Position numbers and translations under genes: made by a program
Shown here: positions 34,020-42,856 of the stretch, piece by piece
How the letters are laid out: every line of letters starts with the position of its first letter
Numbering within the stretch: position 1 is the stretch's first letter
Notes under the pieces: model-generated
Databases searched by the model: none
Seen by the model: the letters and a program-made list of their open reading frames with translations, nothing else
What the model was told of the DNA's origin: nothing
NCBI RefSeq assembly: GCF_033845285.1
Contig: NZ_JAWXCX010000001.1
Coordinates: 2,929,495-2,993,494 of the forward strand
Direction of reading: 5' to 3'
Source of the DNA: Marinococcus sp. PL1-022
GTDB taxonomy: Bacteria > Bacillota > Bacilli > Bacillales > Marinococcaceae
DNA: 64,000 nt

Positions 34020-34628
34020 ATGCTTTTTCATTATCATCACTGGACGCCTTACGTAGAACAAACTGAATCATTTTACGCACGACTGGGATTTCGCGTCTCC
34101 CAGCGCATTGGAAAATACAATGGCAGCTATCAATCCTTTGACCCTCCGCTGAATTGGGATGACTTCCGCGGCAGGCCAATCATATTCCGTATTATTGAAA
34201 TGCGCAGAGGCGCCGTCAATATTACATTTGGCCAGGGAAAGCGGGTCATGTTTGACCATATCGGCTACCTGGTAGATGAAAGCCGGCTCGAACGTATTTG
34301 CCACCGCGCTGAGACCGCGGGACTGCGTATTCAGCGCGGAGAAAAAAGAACCTTTATTTCCACCAGTCATTCGTTCCGGGTCGAGCTGCAGACACACCAG
34401 GAGGCGGTTGACGAGATTGACAGTTCCTTCCGGCTCCAGAGCCTCAGCATTGAAACTACTGCGGACGGTCTTGAGCAGGAAATCAATCAGCTGCTTCACC
34501 CTAACCCTTCCGGCGTACAATCTCTGATCACTCACCGTCATGCTCTTCATTCAGCCAGAATACCAGCCCCTGCTTTTAAAGAAGCTGTCGACCCAAACGG
34601 GGTCAGGCTCATTTCTGACGGGAGCTGA
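34020..34628 (+). CDS. VOC (glyoxalase/dioxygenase fold) protein
   Basis: 202 residues with two half-domains of the vicinal oxygen chelate type (FHYHHWTPYVEQTESFYARLGFRVSQRIGKYNG; VMFDHIGYLVDESRLERIC). It starts at ATG 34020 with GGAGG before; the open frame from 33999 is not supported. A TACAAT -10 box with a preceding TG lies about 40 bases upstream. The activity is unknown. It is divergent from the sulfotransferase gene and 83 bases before rpiA. Confidence 0.7.
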   Translation: MLFHYHHWTPYVEQTESFYARLGFRVSQRIGKYNGSYQSFDPPLNWDDFRGRPIIFRIIEMRRGAVNITFGQGKRVMFDHIGYLVDESRLERICHRAETAGLRIQRGEKRTFISTSHSFRVELQTHQEAVDEIDSSFRLQSLSIETTADGLEQEINQLLHPNPSGVQSLITHRHALHSARIPAPAFKEAVDPNGVRLISDGS

Positions 34629-34711
34629 AGCTGCAGAACACAGTTCTCAGGTTTGGCGGGACACAGAAAAGGAAATAGCCTGCTTAAATACATCCTAAAG
34701 GAGCTTTTTTT

Positions 34712-35395
34712 ATGTCCAGGGCACAGCAAAAACAAGATGCAGCAGCAAAGGCTGTCGAGTATATTCCAGATAATTCTATTGTCGGCTTGGGCTCCGGATC
34801 CACTATGTACTGGGTCATGCAGAAGCTTGGAGAACTTGTCCAGCAGGGAATGCACCTCCGGGGTATTCCTTCCTCCCCTGCTACAGAGCAGTGGGCAAAG
34901 GAATTTAACGTACCGCTCGTATACTTCTCGAGCGACATGACGAAAGCAGATATAGCCCTTGACGGGGCAGACGAGATCGACCCTGACTTTCATATGACTA
35001 AGGGAGGGGGTGGTTCCCTATTAAGGGAAAAAATTATTGCCGACGCAGCAGGTAAGCTGGTTATTGCTGTGGATCAAAGCAAAATTGTCCAACAGCTTGG
35101 CTCCTTTCCACTGCCAGTCGAAATCACGCCCTTTGGATGGCAGAAAGCAGCACGTGATATTCAATCGCTGGGCTGTGATCCCGTTCTTCGCCGCGACCAC
35201 GGCGACCCATTTGAAACAGACAACGGCAACTACGTGCTCGATTGTGATTTTCAGCTGATCGAACGGCCAGAGGAGCTGCATCACCAGCTGATTCAGCTGG
35301 TCGGCGTCGTAGAAACAGGTTTATTTGCTGATATGGCAGATATCGTCATTGCAGGCACGGACGGCGGAGCTGAAACGTTCGAAAAGAAACGGTAA
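34712..35395 (+). CDS. rpiA: ribose-5-phosphate isomerase A
   Basis: Interconverts ribose 5-phosphate and ribulose 5-phosphate in the pentose phosphate pathway. 227 residues with VGLGSGSTMYWVM near the N-terminus, DGADEIDPDFHMTKGGGGSLLREKIIA (catalytic Asp/Lys region) and the DCDFQLI and GVVETGLFADMADIVIAGTDGG end. AAAGGAGC precedes the ATG. Many Bacillaceae use RpiB, so an RpiA copy here may be an extra isozyme. Confidence 0.92.
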   Translation: MSRAQQKQDAAAKAVEYIPDNSIVGLGSGSTMYWVMQKLGELVQQGMHLRGIPSSPATEQWAKEFNVPLVYFSSDMTKADIALDGADEIDPDFHMTKGGGGSLLREKIIADAAGKLVIAVDQSKIVQQLGSFPLPVEITPFGWQKAARDIQSLGCDPVLRRDHGDPFETDNGNYVLDCDFQLIERPEELHHQLIQLVGVVETGLFADMADIVIAGTDGGAETFEKKR

Positions 35396-35442
35396 AGCGA
35401 CCCTTATAATTCCATTAAAAAACCCGGGAGGCGTTAGCTTTT

Positions 35443-35979
35443 ATGCAGACAAAATATCAGGGGATCACCATCGAATCTGTCAAAGGCGATATTACAAAGC
35501 AGGACGATCTCGCAGCTGTAGTCAATGCCGCCAACGCTCAGCTTTTAACCGGTGGAGGGGTTGCCGGTGCCATTTACCGGGCTGCCGGTCCAGAGCTTGG
35601 CGAGGCGTGCAAACCGCTGGCCCCTATTTCTCCCGGGGAGGCAGTGATTACGAAGGGATTTGAAATGCCAAACAATTATATTATTCACTGCCTCGGGCCA
35701 GTTTACGGGGTCGACAAGCCTTCTGACGAACTTCTTCGTGCCTGCTACCTTAACGCCCTACAGCGGGCCGAGGACAAGGGCATTACAAGTATTGGGTTCC
35801 CGGCCCTTTCCACTGGGGCCTTTGGCTACCCGCTTGATCAGGCGCTTGAAGACTTTATGCCTGCCTTTTTGGACCAGCTTTCCCAGGCTGCTTCTGTTCA
35901 GCATATCCGGTTTGTACTGTTTAGTGATAAAGATGCTGCTTCCTACGAAAAATACATTCAGGAGGCCGTTTCCACTTAA
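35443..35979 (+). CDS. macrodomain protein, O-acetyl-ADP-ribose deacetylase type
   Basis: 178 residues, a single YmdB/MacroD-type macrodomain: DDLAAVVNAANAQLLTGGGVAGAIYRAAG binds ADP-ribose and ISIGFPALSTGAFGYPLDQA-type sequence (SIGFPALSTGAFGYP) forms the second loop. Expected reactions are deacetylation of O-acetyl-ADP-ribose or removal of mono-ADP-ribose from proteins. It follows rpiA by 47 bases and may be co-transcribed. Confidence 0.9.
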   Translation: MQTKYQGITIESVKGDITKQDDLAAVVNAANAQLLTGGGVAGAIYRAAGPELGEACKPLAPISPGEAVITKGFEMPNNYIIHCLGPVYGVDKPSDELLRACYLNALQRAEDKGITSIGFPALSTGAFGYPLDQALEDFMPAFLDQLSQAASVQHIRFVLFSDKDAASYEKYIQEAVST

Positions 35980-36157
35980 GCCTGCCAGGGTCCGGGGTCT
36001 ACAGCAGTGGATACCTATTTTGCCCGGCTTATGATTCACGACTATTCAACTGCAAAGGCATGGATCCAACTTTTGGTTTGAATTTGCTTCTGTTGGTTAC
36101 GTTTCATTTCAGGGAGGGAATGTAGAAGCATACCTTCAACTGAAAGGAGATTCATCT

Positions 36158-36478
36158 ATGAAAAAATTCTTTTCCGTCATCGGACTCGCAGCTTTATTTA
36201 TTACAGGAGCAGCAGTCCCGGCGCAGGCTTCTGAAACCCCAACGACTGTTCAGCAGGAGCAGAAGCAGGAATTCACCCCTTATGAAGCACTCCAGACAGT
36301 ACGCGATCAGGAAGGCACAGACGCAGAATTAAAAATCGATCAATACCCTTCGGTCAGCGAAAGCGGCCAGGCTTTTTACCAGGTACAGGCACTGGACCTT
36401 TCCCTTATTGAACAGGGCGACGACGGACTGCTCCAGACGTACCGTGTATATGAAGACGGCCGCGTTCTTACCGTATAA
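36158..36478 (+). CDS. small secreted protein
   Basis: 106 residues. A clear signal peptide (KKFFSVIGLAALFITGAAVPAQA, cleavage near residue 25) is followed by an acidic 80-residue domain with alternating strands (ELKIDQYPSVSESGQAFYQVQALDLS; LQTYRVYEDGRVLTV). GAAAGGAG precedes the ATG. I do not recognise the family; it is probably extracellular. The AVPAQA cleavage site repeats that of the sortase substrate at 25877. Confidence 0.75.
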   Translation: MKKFFSVIGLAALFITGAAVPAQASETPTTVQQEQKQEFTPYEALQTVRDQEGTDAELKIDQYPSVSESGQAFYQVQALDLSLIEQGDDGLLQTYRVYEDGRVLTV

Positions 36479-36483
36479 ACATC

Positions 36484-36518
36484 AACCCCGTGCAGCAGGA
36501 GCCGCACGGGGTTTCTCT
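36484..36518 (+). terminator. terminator after the secreted protein gene
   Basis: AACCCCGTGC pairs with GCACGGGGTT; the T-run is short (TTTCTCT). Confidence 0.65.
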
Positions 36519-37416
36519 ATTGAATGGTTGGAGGCTTTTTCATCAAAAGCGGACGGTAAAAGTATTCCTGGTCCCTCCATCCGAGTTCTTCATGCAGTAA
36601 AGCAAATGTGGTATGGAAAAACCTCTGTATTGCCTTTTCGTCAAAGTCATTTGTAAGTGGCAGAAAATATTCGCTCGCGTGCTGATCATAATAAGCGTCT
36701 TCAGGCTCAAGCGCCGGACTGTTTAAATCCTTCTGCTGAAAAGGGTATGGCAGAACGAAAAAAGCAGGCACAGCTGTCTCATCATCACCTAGCCAAAATC
36801 CAAATTCGATAAACTGTTCGTCAAAAGCAGCCTTTTCAATCGTTTTGTCTTCCGGAAAAGGCTCCGGAATATTTTCCACGATGAGTGTCGAGACGTCGAA
36901 GGTGCCCCAGAATAACCCCGGTTTGATTTTACGGCACCTGAGCGGCCCGATAAAAGCCAATTCCTCCCGATACGCTGCCTGCATCATTTTAAGCCCCTTC
37001 ATGGCGGCCTCTGCATCGTACCGTTTGTGCACCTGGTCTTCCGGGAACGATACTGTCACCGGCATTTCCTGTGGTTTGGGATGAATGTGCACGTGAATCC
37101 CTGCCTGGTGAAGACAGCTGAAAATCCATTCGTAATACGTTTGAATGGACGTGCCGTCCTCAAGCCTTCTAGTTTCCAGCGCGTCCTCCACTGCTACCAA
37201 AAGCCGGCTGTTCCGAATGTCTATTTCAAGCTCAAATGCTTTGTGCTCTTTAACAAGCATGCCTGTAGAGAATCCATTCCGGGTAACCTCAAGCATCACA
37301 TGCTCCCACTGCGGCTCCTGCGGCGCTGTTTCAAGCCGTATCTTCCCGAGAATCTGGGAGAGAAGCTGCAGGGTTAGCTTTGTTTCCTTCCATTCCTGAA
37401 AAGGCATGATTTCCAT
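36517..37416 (-). CDS. DUF5996 family protein
   Basis: 299 residues matching the DUF5996 layout: LPFxEWKxTxxTLxLxxQIxGKIRL start, WEHVMLEVTRNGFSTGM, a middle FWGTFDVSTLI segment and a C-terminal AFFVLPYPF...EYFLPL region. These proteins are cytosolic with unknown function. The ATG at 37416 has GAAAGGAGC about 10 bases before. It is followed upstream by two VOC genes in the same direction. Confidence 0.75.
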   Translation of the reverse strand: MEIMPFQEWKETKLTLQLLSQILGKIRLETAPQEPQWEHVMLEVTRNGFSTGMLVKEHKAFELEIDIRNSRLLVAVEDALETRRLEDGTSIQTYYEWIFSCLHQAGIHVHIHPKPQEMPVTVSFPEDQVHKRYDAEAAMKGLKMMQAAYREELAFIGPLRCRKIKPGLFWGTFDVSTLIVENIPEPFPEDKTIEKAAFDEQFIEFGFWLGDDETAVPAFFVLPYPFQQKDLNSPALEPEDAYYDQHASEYFLPLTNDFDEKAIQRFFHTTFALLHEELGWRDQEYFYRPLLMKKPPTIQ

Positions 37417-37470
37417 AAAAGCTGCTCCTTTCTTCCGGAGGAGACTGTTGTTGCTACTGATGTCTTGCTG

Positions 37471-37878
37471 CTACACTGCGTTTTCATCCATATACATGAC
37501 CTCCCAGAGATGACCATCAATATCCTGAAAGCTCCACCCGTACATAAACCCTCCGTCCATCGGTTCGTTGGAGGGACGCCCTCCTGCATCCAGCGCCTTT
37601 TGGACAATCTCATTGACTTCTTCTTTGCTGTCTGCAGAAATGGCCAGAATCGCTTCTGCCTCCCTGCTGGTATCCGCGACATTTTTACTGGTAAAGGTTT
37701 GAAAAAACGCTTCCTGGAGCAGCATGACATACATACCGCTTCCAAGTATCATGCACGCCGCATTTTCATCCGTGAAGCGCTTATCAAACGAAAAGCCGAT
37801 CGTTTGGAAAAACTCCATCGAAGCCTCAAGGTTTTTAACCGGAATGTTTACAAATATTTGCTTTGTCTGCAAAGCCAT
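37471..37878 (-). CDS. VOC family protein (glyoxalase/extradiol-like)
   Basis: 135 residues, one VOC module of two beta-alpha-beta-beta-beta units: IFVNIPVKNLEASMEFFQTIGFSF at the start and the GGFMYGWSFQDIDGHLWEVMYMD end typical of the lactoylglutathione-lyase-like group. GGAGGGG precedes the ATG. It lies 22 bases after another VOC gene and is probably in the same operon. Confidence 0.85.
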   Translation of the reverse strand: MALQTKQIFVNIPVKNLEASMEFFQTIGFSFDKRFTDENAACMILGSGMYVMLLQEAFFQTFTSKNVADTSREAEAILAISADSKEEVNEIVQKALDAGGRPSNEPMDGGFMYGWSFQDIDGHLWEVMYMDENAV

Positions 37879-37900
37879 TGCATCTGCCCCTCCTTTTTAG

Positions 37901-38326
37901 TCACTTCTCTTCTTCGTAAGCAACCACGTGCCACACCACACCAAACTGGTCCTTCAACTGCCCGTAAGCCGGGCTGAAAAACGTTTCTGCCATCGGCATG
38001 ATTACTTCCCCGCCGGCTTCGAGAGCGTGAAATGCTTGTGCTGCCGAGGAAGCGTCACTCATGCTGAGTGCGATCGACACCAGACTTCCCGACGCTTCCA
38101 GATCGGGGCTCTCAGGAAAGGTATCTGAGAGCATCAGCTCCATATTACCGATTTTTAAATAAGCATGCATAATGAGTTCTTCAGCTCCAGGTGGTATTTC
38201 CATTCCTTCGACCTCTGCATAGGTCTGGCTTCCAATAACTTTTGCCTCCAGGGCTTTTTCGTAAAAAGCGACCGCCTCCCGAGCCTTTCCGTTAAAAGTG
38301 AGGTACGGATTCATTCCGGTAATCAT
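37901..38326 (-). CDS. VOC family protein, PhnB-like
   Basis: 141 residues of the PhnB/YjdN type: MNPYLTFNGKAREAVAFYEKAL, then MHAYLKIGNMELMLSD and FFSPAYGQLKDQFGVVWHV. PhnB-like proteins bind metals, and their role is often unknown. GAGGGAG precedes the start region. First of a small group with the second VOC gene and the DUF5996 gene. Confidence 0.85.
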   Translation of the reverse strand: MITGMNPYLTFNGKAREAVAFYEKALEAKVIGSQTYAEVEGMEIPPGAEELIMHAYLKIGNMELMLSDTFPESPDLEASGSLVSIALSMSDASSAAQAFHALEAGGEVIMPMAETFFSPAYGQLKDQFGVVWHVVAYEEEK

Positions 38327-38381
38327 CGAACTCCCTCCTCTATTTCATGATTACCTTCACTATAGCACGGCTGCTTCTACC

Positions 38382-39182
38382 CTATTTCTTTTCGATTGCT
38401 GTTCCAGCCTGGCGCTTTAGAAAATTATTCATTAACAGCGACAATGATATGAGAATGGGAGGATCATCGAGGCGCGGCGGGTATAAATAAACGTCTCTTT
38501 TTTCTTCTGCAAGCGACCCGTCTATATGACACGGCTCTTTTGAGCGTGTGCGAAGCGTGTGATGAGGGATAAGAACATCGGTCGCCTTCATTTTCCAGGC
38601 TACTGATGTCGCCATCACATAATACACACCCGGCTTCACTCCGGAGATACAGTATTCTTCCGAGGCATCGCACAATGTGCCATGCAGCGGCACGCCCTCC
38701 GGTATCGGCCGGGGGAACAGTCCGATCAACACAAAGCCTTCAAAAGGGTTTTCACTGTAAATATTGCCTTTGACACATGTTTCCGCCGAAGAAAAAACCG
38801 GCTCTGCCCAATGGCGGGCCTTTCTTAACGAGGACAAAGATTCCTCTGTAGGAGCAGCTGATGCACGAAAAACTCCCGGCGTCATTCCTACCCTCGAGGC
38901 AAAGCTTGTGGTGAACGTTCCTACGCTTTGCTGGCCGATCTCCATTCCAATGTCACGTATAGGAAGAGCTGTTTCAAGCAGCAGCTCCTTTGCCCTCTGC
39001 AGCCGGAGAGCAGACAGGTAATACAGCGGCGGCACCCCGACACTCCTTTTAAACAGGCGCGAAAAATGATACGGACTATAGGCAGCCTGAGCGGCCAGTT
39101 CGGCAAGATCCAGCGGTTCGTGAAGGTGTTCATGCATGTACGTAATGGCGTCATGAACAGCCGGCGAATATGAGTGCTCCAT
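38382..39182 (-). CDS. AraC family regulator with GyrI-like effector domain
   Basis: 266 residues. The N-terminal ~105 residues hold the two AraC helix-turn-helix motifs (LDLAELAAQAAYSPYHFSRLFKRSVGVPPLYYLSALRLQRAKELL; IRDIGMEIGQQSVGTFTTSFASRVGMTPGVFR). The C-terminal part has a small-molecule-binding (Rob/GyrI-like) arrangement. AGGAGGT precedes ATG 39182. A cre-like site lies about 80 bases upstream. Confidence 0.82.
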   Translation of the reverse strand: MEHSYSPAVHDAITYMHEHLHEPLDLAELAAQAAYSPYHFSRLFKRSVGVPPLYYLSALRLQRAKELLLETALPIRDIGMEIGQQSVGTFTTSFASRVGMTPGVFRASAAPTEESLSSLRKARHWAEPVFSSAETCVKGNIYSENPFEGFVLIGLFPRPIPEGVPLHGTLCDASEEYCISGVKPGVYYVMATSVAWKMKATDVLIPHHTLRTRSKEPCHIDGSLAEEKRDVYLYPPRLDDPPILISLSLLMNNFLKRQAGTAIEKK

Positions 39183-39259
39183 CACCTTACCTCCTGCCCT
39201 TCGGCCCGTTATTAAATACATTCCAGTTGAAACGAAAGATTCCTGATATTAATTATATC

Positions 39260-39273
39260 AGAAAGCGCTTTCA
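39260..39273. promoter_or_regulatory. cre-like CcpA site
   Basis: AGAAAGCGCTTTCA (reverse TGAAAGCGCTTTCT) matches the cre consensus TGWAANCGNTNWCA at 13 of 14 positions. It lies between the araC-type gene and the aminotransferase gene's 3' end, so it would act on the araC-type gene. Confidence 0.4.
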
Positions 39274-39341
39274 TAAAGGGTTAAAAATTGAAATTCGGCT
39301 GCAAAAATGCCCCCGCCCAAAGGCAGAGGCAAGTCTGTATT

Positions 39342-40697
39342 TTATGCGGGATTCACCGCAGCTTTTACGTGCTTTTTCAGAGTCGTAATGAGCAGCTGAA
39401 GATCTTTATCTTCGATGTTCAGCGGCGGGGAAAGGGTTAAAACATTGTTATGGTGCCTGGCAATATCAGATGTCTTTCCAACAATGACTCCGTCTTTTTT
39501 GCAGCCTGCAAGAATTTGCTTCACGAGCTTTTCCGGTGCCGCCTTTTTAGTCGTTTTGTCTTCGACAACTTCAATGCCGGCCAAAAGTCCACGTCCACGT
39601 ACCTGTCCTACGTAGGGAAGGTCTTCCAGCTCCTTTAACGCCTCCAGGAGCTCCCTCCCCTTTCTCTCCGATCGTTCAACCAGCTTTTCCCGCTCCATGA
39701 TTTCCAGGTTTTTCACTGCTGCTGCGCAGGCTGCTGGGTGGCCGCCGAACGTGTTCACATGGCGGAAGTGGTCGTAGGCTTCACTGCCGGTAAATGCCTG
39801 GTACATATCCTTTCGCACGGCGGTTACAGACAGCGGCATATATCCGCTTGTGATGCCCTTCGCCATCGTTACAATATCCGGCTTTACATCTGCGTGCATA
39901 AATCCAAATCGCTTCCCGGTCCGTCCAAAGCCACAAATAACTTCGTCGCTGATTAAAAGAACGCCGTATCGGTCACAGATGTCCCGGACCCGTTTCATAT
40001 AGGAGGCTTCTGGAATCAGCACCCCGCCGCCGGTTATGATTGGCTCCATAATAACCGCCGCTACCGATTCTTCCGCCTCCCACAAAATAGCCTGCTCAAT
40101 TTCATCTGCACAAGCCAGGCTGTACTCCTCATCGCTCTGGCCTTCCGGCTTCCGGTACGGGTCCGGCGGCGTTACATGCACAAATCCCGGCGGCAGCGGC
40201 TCGTAACGGTATTTCCGCTGCGTCTGTCCTCCTGCCGCCATTGTGGCAAGCGTGCTTCCGTGATAGGTGCGGTAGCGTGATATAGTTTTATAACGACTGC
40301 CTTCACCTATTTGCTGAAAATATTGACGCACCAGCTTCAAAGCAGTCTCATTTGCTTCCGATCCACTGTTGGAAAAGAAGTACATGTAGCCGTCACCGAG
40401 CCATTCATCAAGCTTTGCGGTCAGCTGCACAGCTGGAGTGTGACTCTGTGTTAAAGGATAGAATGGAAGCTTCAGCATCTGTTCATACGAAGCATCAGCA
40501 ATTTCTTTCCGTCCGTATCCGACATTTACGCACCAGAGACCAGCCATGCCATCAAGGTACTCCCTGCCGTCCACGTCTGTCACATACGAACCGTCCGCTT
40601 TCTCTACAACCATTCCTCCTCCCGGGCTATAAGGCCTCATGGCATGCCAGATGCTTTCCTCATCTCTTTTCTTCATCTCTTCCGGTTCCCAAGTCAT
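39342..40697 (-). CDS. class III aminotransferase (taurine/omega-amino acid:pyruvate type)
   Basis: A 451-residue PLP enzyme of aminotransferase class III. SNSGSEANETALKLVRQY binds the cofactor phosphate, LISDEVICGFGRTG carries the PLP aspartate, and TMAKGITSGYMPLS contains the Schiff-base lysine. The N-terminal YSPGGGMVVEKADGSYVTDVDGREYLDGMAGLWCVNVGYGR is typical of taurine-pyruvate/beta-alanine-pyruvate transaminases. AAAGGGTGA supports ATG 40697 over the GTG at 40706. Confidence 0.85.
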   Translation of the reverse strand: MTWEPEEMKKRDEESIWHAMRPYSPGGGMVVEKADGSYVTDVDGREYLDGMAGLWCVNVGYGRKEIADASYEQMLKLPFYPLTQSHTPAVQLTAKLDEWLGDGYMYFFSNSGSEANETALKLVRQYFQQIGEGSRYKTISRYRTYHGSTLATMAAGGQTQRKYRYEPLPPGFVHVTPPDPYRKPEGQSDEEYSLACADEIEQAILWEAEESVAAVIMEPIITGGGVLIPEASYMKRVRDICDRYGVLLISDEVICGFGRTGKRFGFMHADVKPDIVTMAKGITSGYMPLSVTAVRKDMYQAFTGSEAYDHFRHVNTFGGHPAACAAAVKNLEIMEREKLVERSERKGRELLEALKELEDLPYVGQVRGRGLLAGIEVVEDKTTKKAAPEKLVKQILAGCKKDGVIVGKTSDIARHHNNVLTLSPPLNIEDKDLQLLITTLKKHVKAAVNPA

Positions 40698-40849
40698 CAA
40701 AGTCACCCTTTCCCTTAAAATGTCAGCGCATACAAAATGCTGTCTACCGTGATCTTCTCACGTCCGCCCTGAAAAGAAAAGACTCAGGGAAAAGGGAGCT
40801 TAAAGCCAGAGTCCGTGATTTTCATGTTTTAAAAGATGCAGGAGACACA

Positions 40850-40878
40850 TTGATAATATTTCCATATTTAGGTATTAT
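40850..40878 (+). promoter_or_regulatory. sigma-A promoter of the MFS gene
   Basis: TTGATA (40850-40855) and TATTAT (40873-40878) with 17-base spacing, about 35 bases before the TTG start. Confidence 0.65.
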
Positions 40879-40919
40879 CTTTTTTATACTTCATTATTAT
40901 TGGAAAAGAGAGATCTGCG

Positions 40920-42167
40920 TTGACTAAATTCCAAGGACTCCACACAAACATTAAAATACGTCTTATTACTGATTTTTCTATGGAATTTGTATTGATGGCC
41001 ATTCTTCCGTTTATGGCAGTGTATTTCAGCAGTCATCTTGGAGCCGGCACCGCCGGGCTTTTGCTCGCATTTACTATGGCCGCTGGCATCGGAATTGGTT
41101 TATGGACCGGGCATTTATCGGACGTCATCGGCCGAAAGCGTATTATTGTTACTGCTCAGGGGCTGCAGGTATTAAGCCTTGGTGTTATGGCACTGGCAAG
41201 CTCTCCCTTATTTGAATCTGTATGGCTTACATTTGCAGCTTTTCTTACCGCTAACGCTTGTTTTAATGCCGCCGATCCACCATCCGAAGCGATGATTATC
41301 GATTACAGCTCTGAAGCAGAACGCCCTTACGTTTACCAGATTGCCTACTGGCTTGGTAATGTAGCTTACGCCTTTGGGGCAGTTATTGGCGGACTGTTTT
41401 TCGAAAGCGGGCGCTTTTATTTATTTGTTGCTTTATTTCTCGTGAGCATATGTATTTGGTATGTCGTTGCCTTTAAATTAAAGGAAAAACAACAGACCGC
41501 TTCGTTTCCAGAAAAATCCTCCCGGAAGGTTCAGGTACCACTCACTATATGGAAGCGGTACGCAGCCGTAATGAAAGACCGCCGCTTTCTTTTCTTTTTG
41601 ATAGGGACCGTGTGTATTGCCAGCCTGGAATTTCAGCTGGATAAATACGTGGCCGTGCGTCTGGACGAACAATTTCATATGGTGCTGGGAGGGTTTGAAC
41701 TCACGGGCGTACGAATGTTCAGCCTTATCATGTTCATTAACACCCTCGGCGTTGTATTCTTTACTATGCCGGTTTCGGCCCGGGTTTCTTCCCTCGATTA
41801 TAAAAAAGTTCTGGCCGCCGGTCTCGGCATTTATACTGTCGCCTTTGGTTTTTTCGGATTCAGCACTTCGTTTTTAGTCCTCCTGCTGGCTGCTGCAGCC
41901 TTTACTTTGGGGGAGATCATTTATATTCCCGTCCGCCAGACGATCCTCGCCGGCATCGTTCACGATGATTCACGCGGTTCTTATATGGCAATGGAATCAA
42001 TGATGTATAATACCGCTCTTCTTCTCAGCAGTTTTATGCTTACAGCAAGTGCCGTCATTCCTGCTGCTGGAATGTCGACACTGTTCATACTCCTGGGAGC
42101 TGTTGGCTTTATCAGCTACCGGCTCTGCCTTCCATTAAAAAAGAGCAGACAAGCTTATGCTTCCTGA
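40920..42167 (+). CDS. MFS transporter (DHA1-like)
   Basis: 415 residues, 12 helices: MEFVLMAILPFMAVYFSSHLGAGTAGLLLAF at the start and the loop 2-3 motif GHLSDVIGRKRIIV are classic for drug:H+ antiporters such as YttB/YfmO. Start is a TTG with only a weak AAGAGAG before it, but a good promoter lies directly upstream. No regulator is adjacent. Its 3' end overlaps a convergent hypothetical frame by 13 bases. Confidence 0.82.
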   Translation: MTKFQGLHTNIKIRLITDFSMEFVLMAILPFMAVYFSSHLGAGTAGLLLAFTMAAGIGIGLWTGHLSDVIGRKRIIVTAQGLQVLSLGVMALASSPLFESVWLTFAAFLTANACFNAADPPSEAMIIDYSSEAERPYVYQIAYWLGNVAYAFGAVIGGLFFESGRFYLFVALFLVSICIWYVVAFKLKEKQQTASFPEKSSRKVQVPLTIWKRYAAVMKDRRFLFFLIGTVCIASLEFQLDKYVAVRLDEQFHMVLGGFELTGVRMFSLIMFINTLGVVFFTMPVSARVSSLDYKKVLAAGLGIYTVAFGFFGFSTSFLVLLLAAAAFTLGEIIYIPVRQTILAGIVHDDSRGSYMAMESMMYNTALLLSSFMLTASAVIPAAGMSTLFILLGAVGFISYRLCLPLKKSRQAYAS

Positions 42168-42460
42168 TCCCCGTGCCTTCGAATCATTATCCGCTCATTT
42201 TTCGGCCGGTGCAGCTGGACTGTAAGCGAGGGGATATCCACACGGAGCAGTGTCCACCGGAACAGCTTTACCTTCAGCTCTCCGGCCACGGTCACTGCTT
42301 CCACCGGATTCCCGTTTTCAACTTTTCGTCCTCCCTCCACCGAATGCACGCGCCCAACAGAAAACGTTCTTCTCGGCACCGGGCGGCTTTCTCCAAACAA
42401 ATGACGGGGTTCTGATAGCCTATACGTTTTGGCGGCTGAACGCTTTTTATTGTTTCTCAT
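42155..42460 (-). CDS. hypothetical basic protein
   Basis: 101 residues from ATG 42460 with AGAAGGGACGG before it. It is strongly basic (many Arg/Lys), and the C-terminal half looks strand-rich (VTVAGELKVKLFRWTLLRVDIPSLTVQLHR). I do not recognise a family. It overlaps the end of the MFS gene tail-to-tail by 13 bases, so it may be a spurious frame; the ribosome site is the main support. Confidence 0.4.
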   Translation of the reverse strand: MRNNKKRSAAKTYRLSEPRHLFGESRPVPRRTFSVGRVHSVEGGRKVENGNPVEAVTVAGELKVKLFRWTLLRVDIPSLTVQLHRPKNERIMIRRHGDQEA

Positions 42461-42685
42461 TTGGCACCGTCCCTTCTGAAAAGCTTTGTTTCTTTTCCTT
42501 TCCCTTTTTCCCAGATAATCCTTCACTGCTTTTACCTTCCCCCACTCGATATTTTTTATTGGTCAGAAATGTTTAGACTTTCGCAAAAACGTTAATACAT
42601 TCTTTACTGTTTCTCACAATTAATGATCAAGCATATTTCTTGAATTTCTCTTCTCCATTTCCTACTATAGTGGTGTAAATCAATT

Positions 42686-42702
42686 GGTCAGAGAAAATCA
42701 AA
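42686..42702 (+). promoter_or_regulatory. degenerate CtsR box upstream of the clpE promoter
   Basis: GGTCAGA-3-AATCAAA matches the CtsR tandem heptad (RGTCAAA N3 RGTCAAA) at 6 of 7 in each half. Confidence 0.45.
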
Positions 42703-42710
42703 TTTATTTC

Positions 42711-42766
42711 TTGCATTATACAGAAAGCGGGTATATAATACTGTTACAAGGTCAAAGATAGTCAAA
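42711..42766 (+). promoter_or_regulatory. clpE promoter and CtsR operator
   Basis: TTGCAT (42711-42716), 17 bases, TATAAT (42734-42739), then a perfect CtsR box GGTCAAAGATAGTCAAA at 42750-42766 covering the transcription start. The rest of the 400-base gap before clpE holds no gene. Confidence 0.9.
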
Positions 42767-42856
42767 GTCAACGAAATAATTCTGACCTTACGAAGATAAA
42801 TATGAACGATGCACACGTCAAAAATACTACTTTAAAATAAGGAGGTTCGGTTCAGT

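Noticed and set aside
40352-40927. 191-residue plus-strand open frame opposite the aminotransferase gene
   Set aside because: It is antisense to a well-supported PLP enzyme, has no ribosome site and no recognisable pattern.
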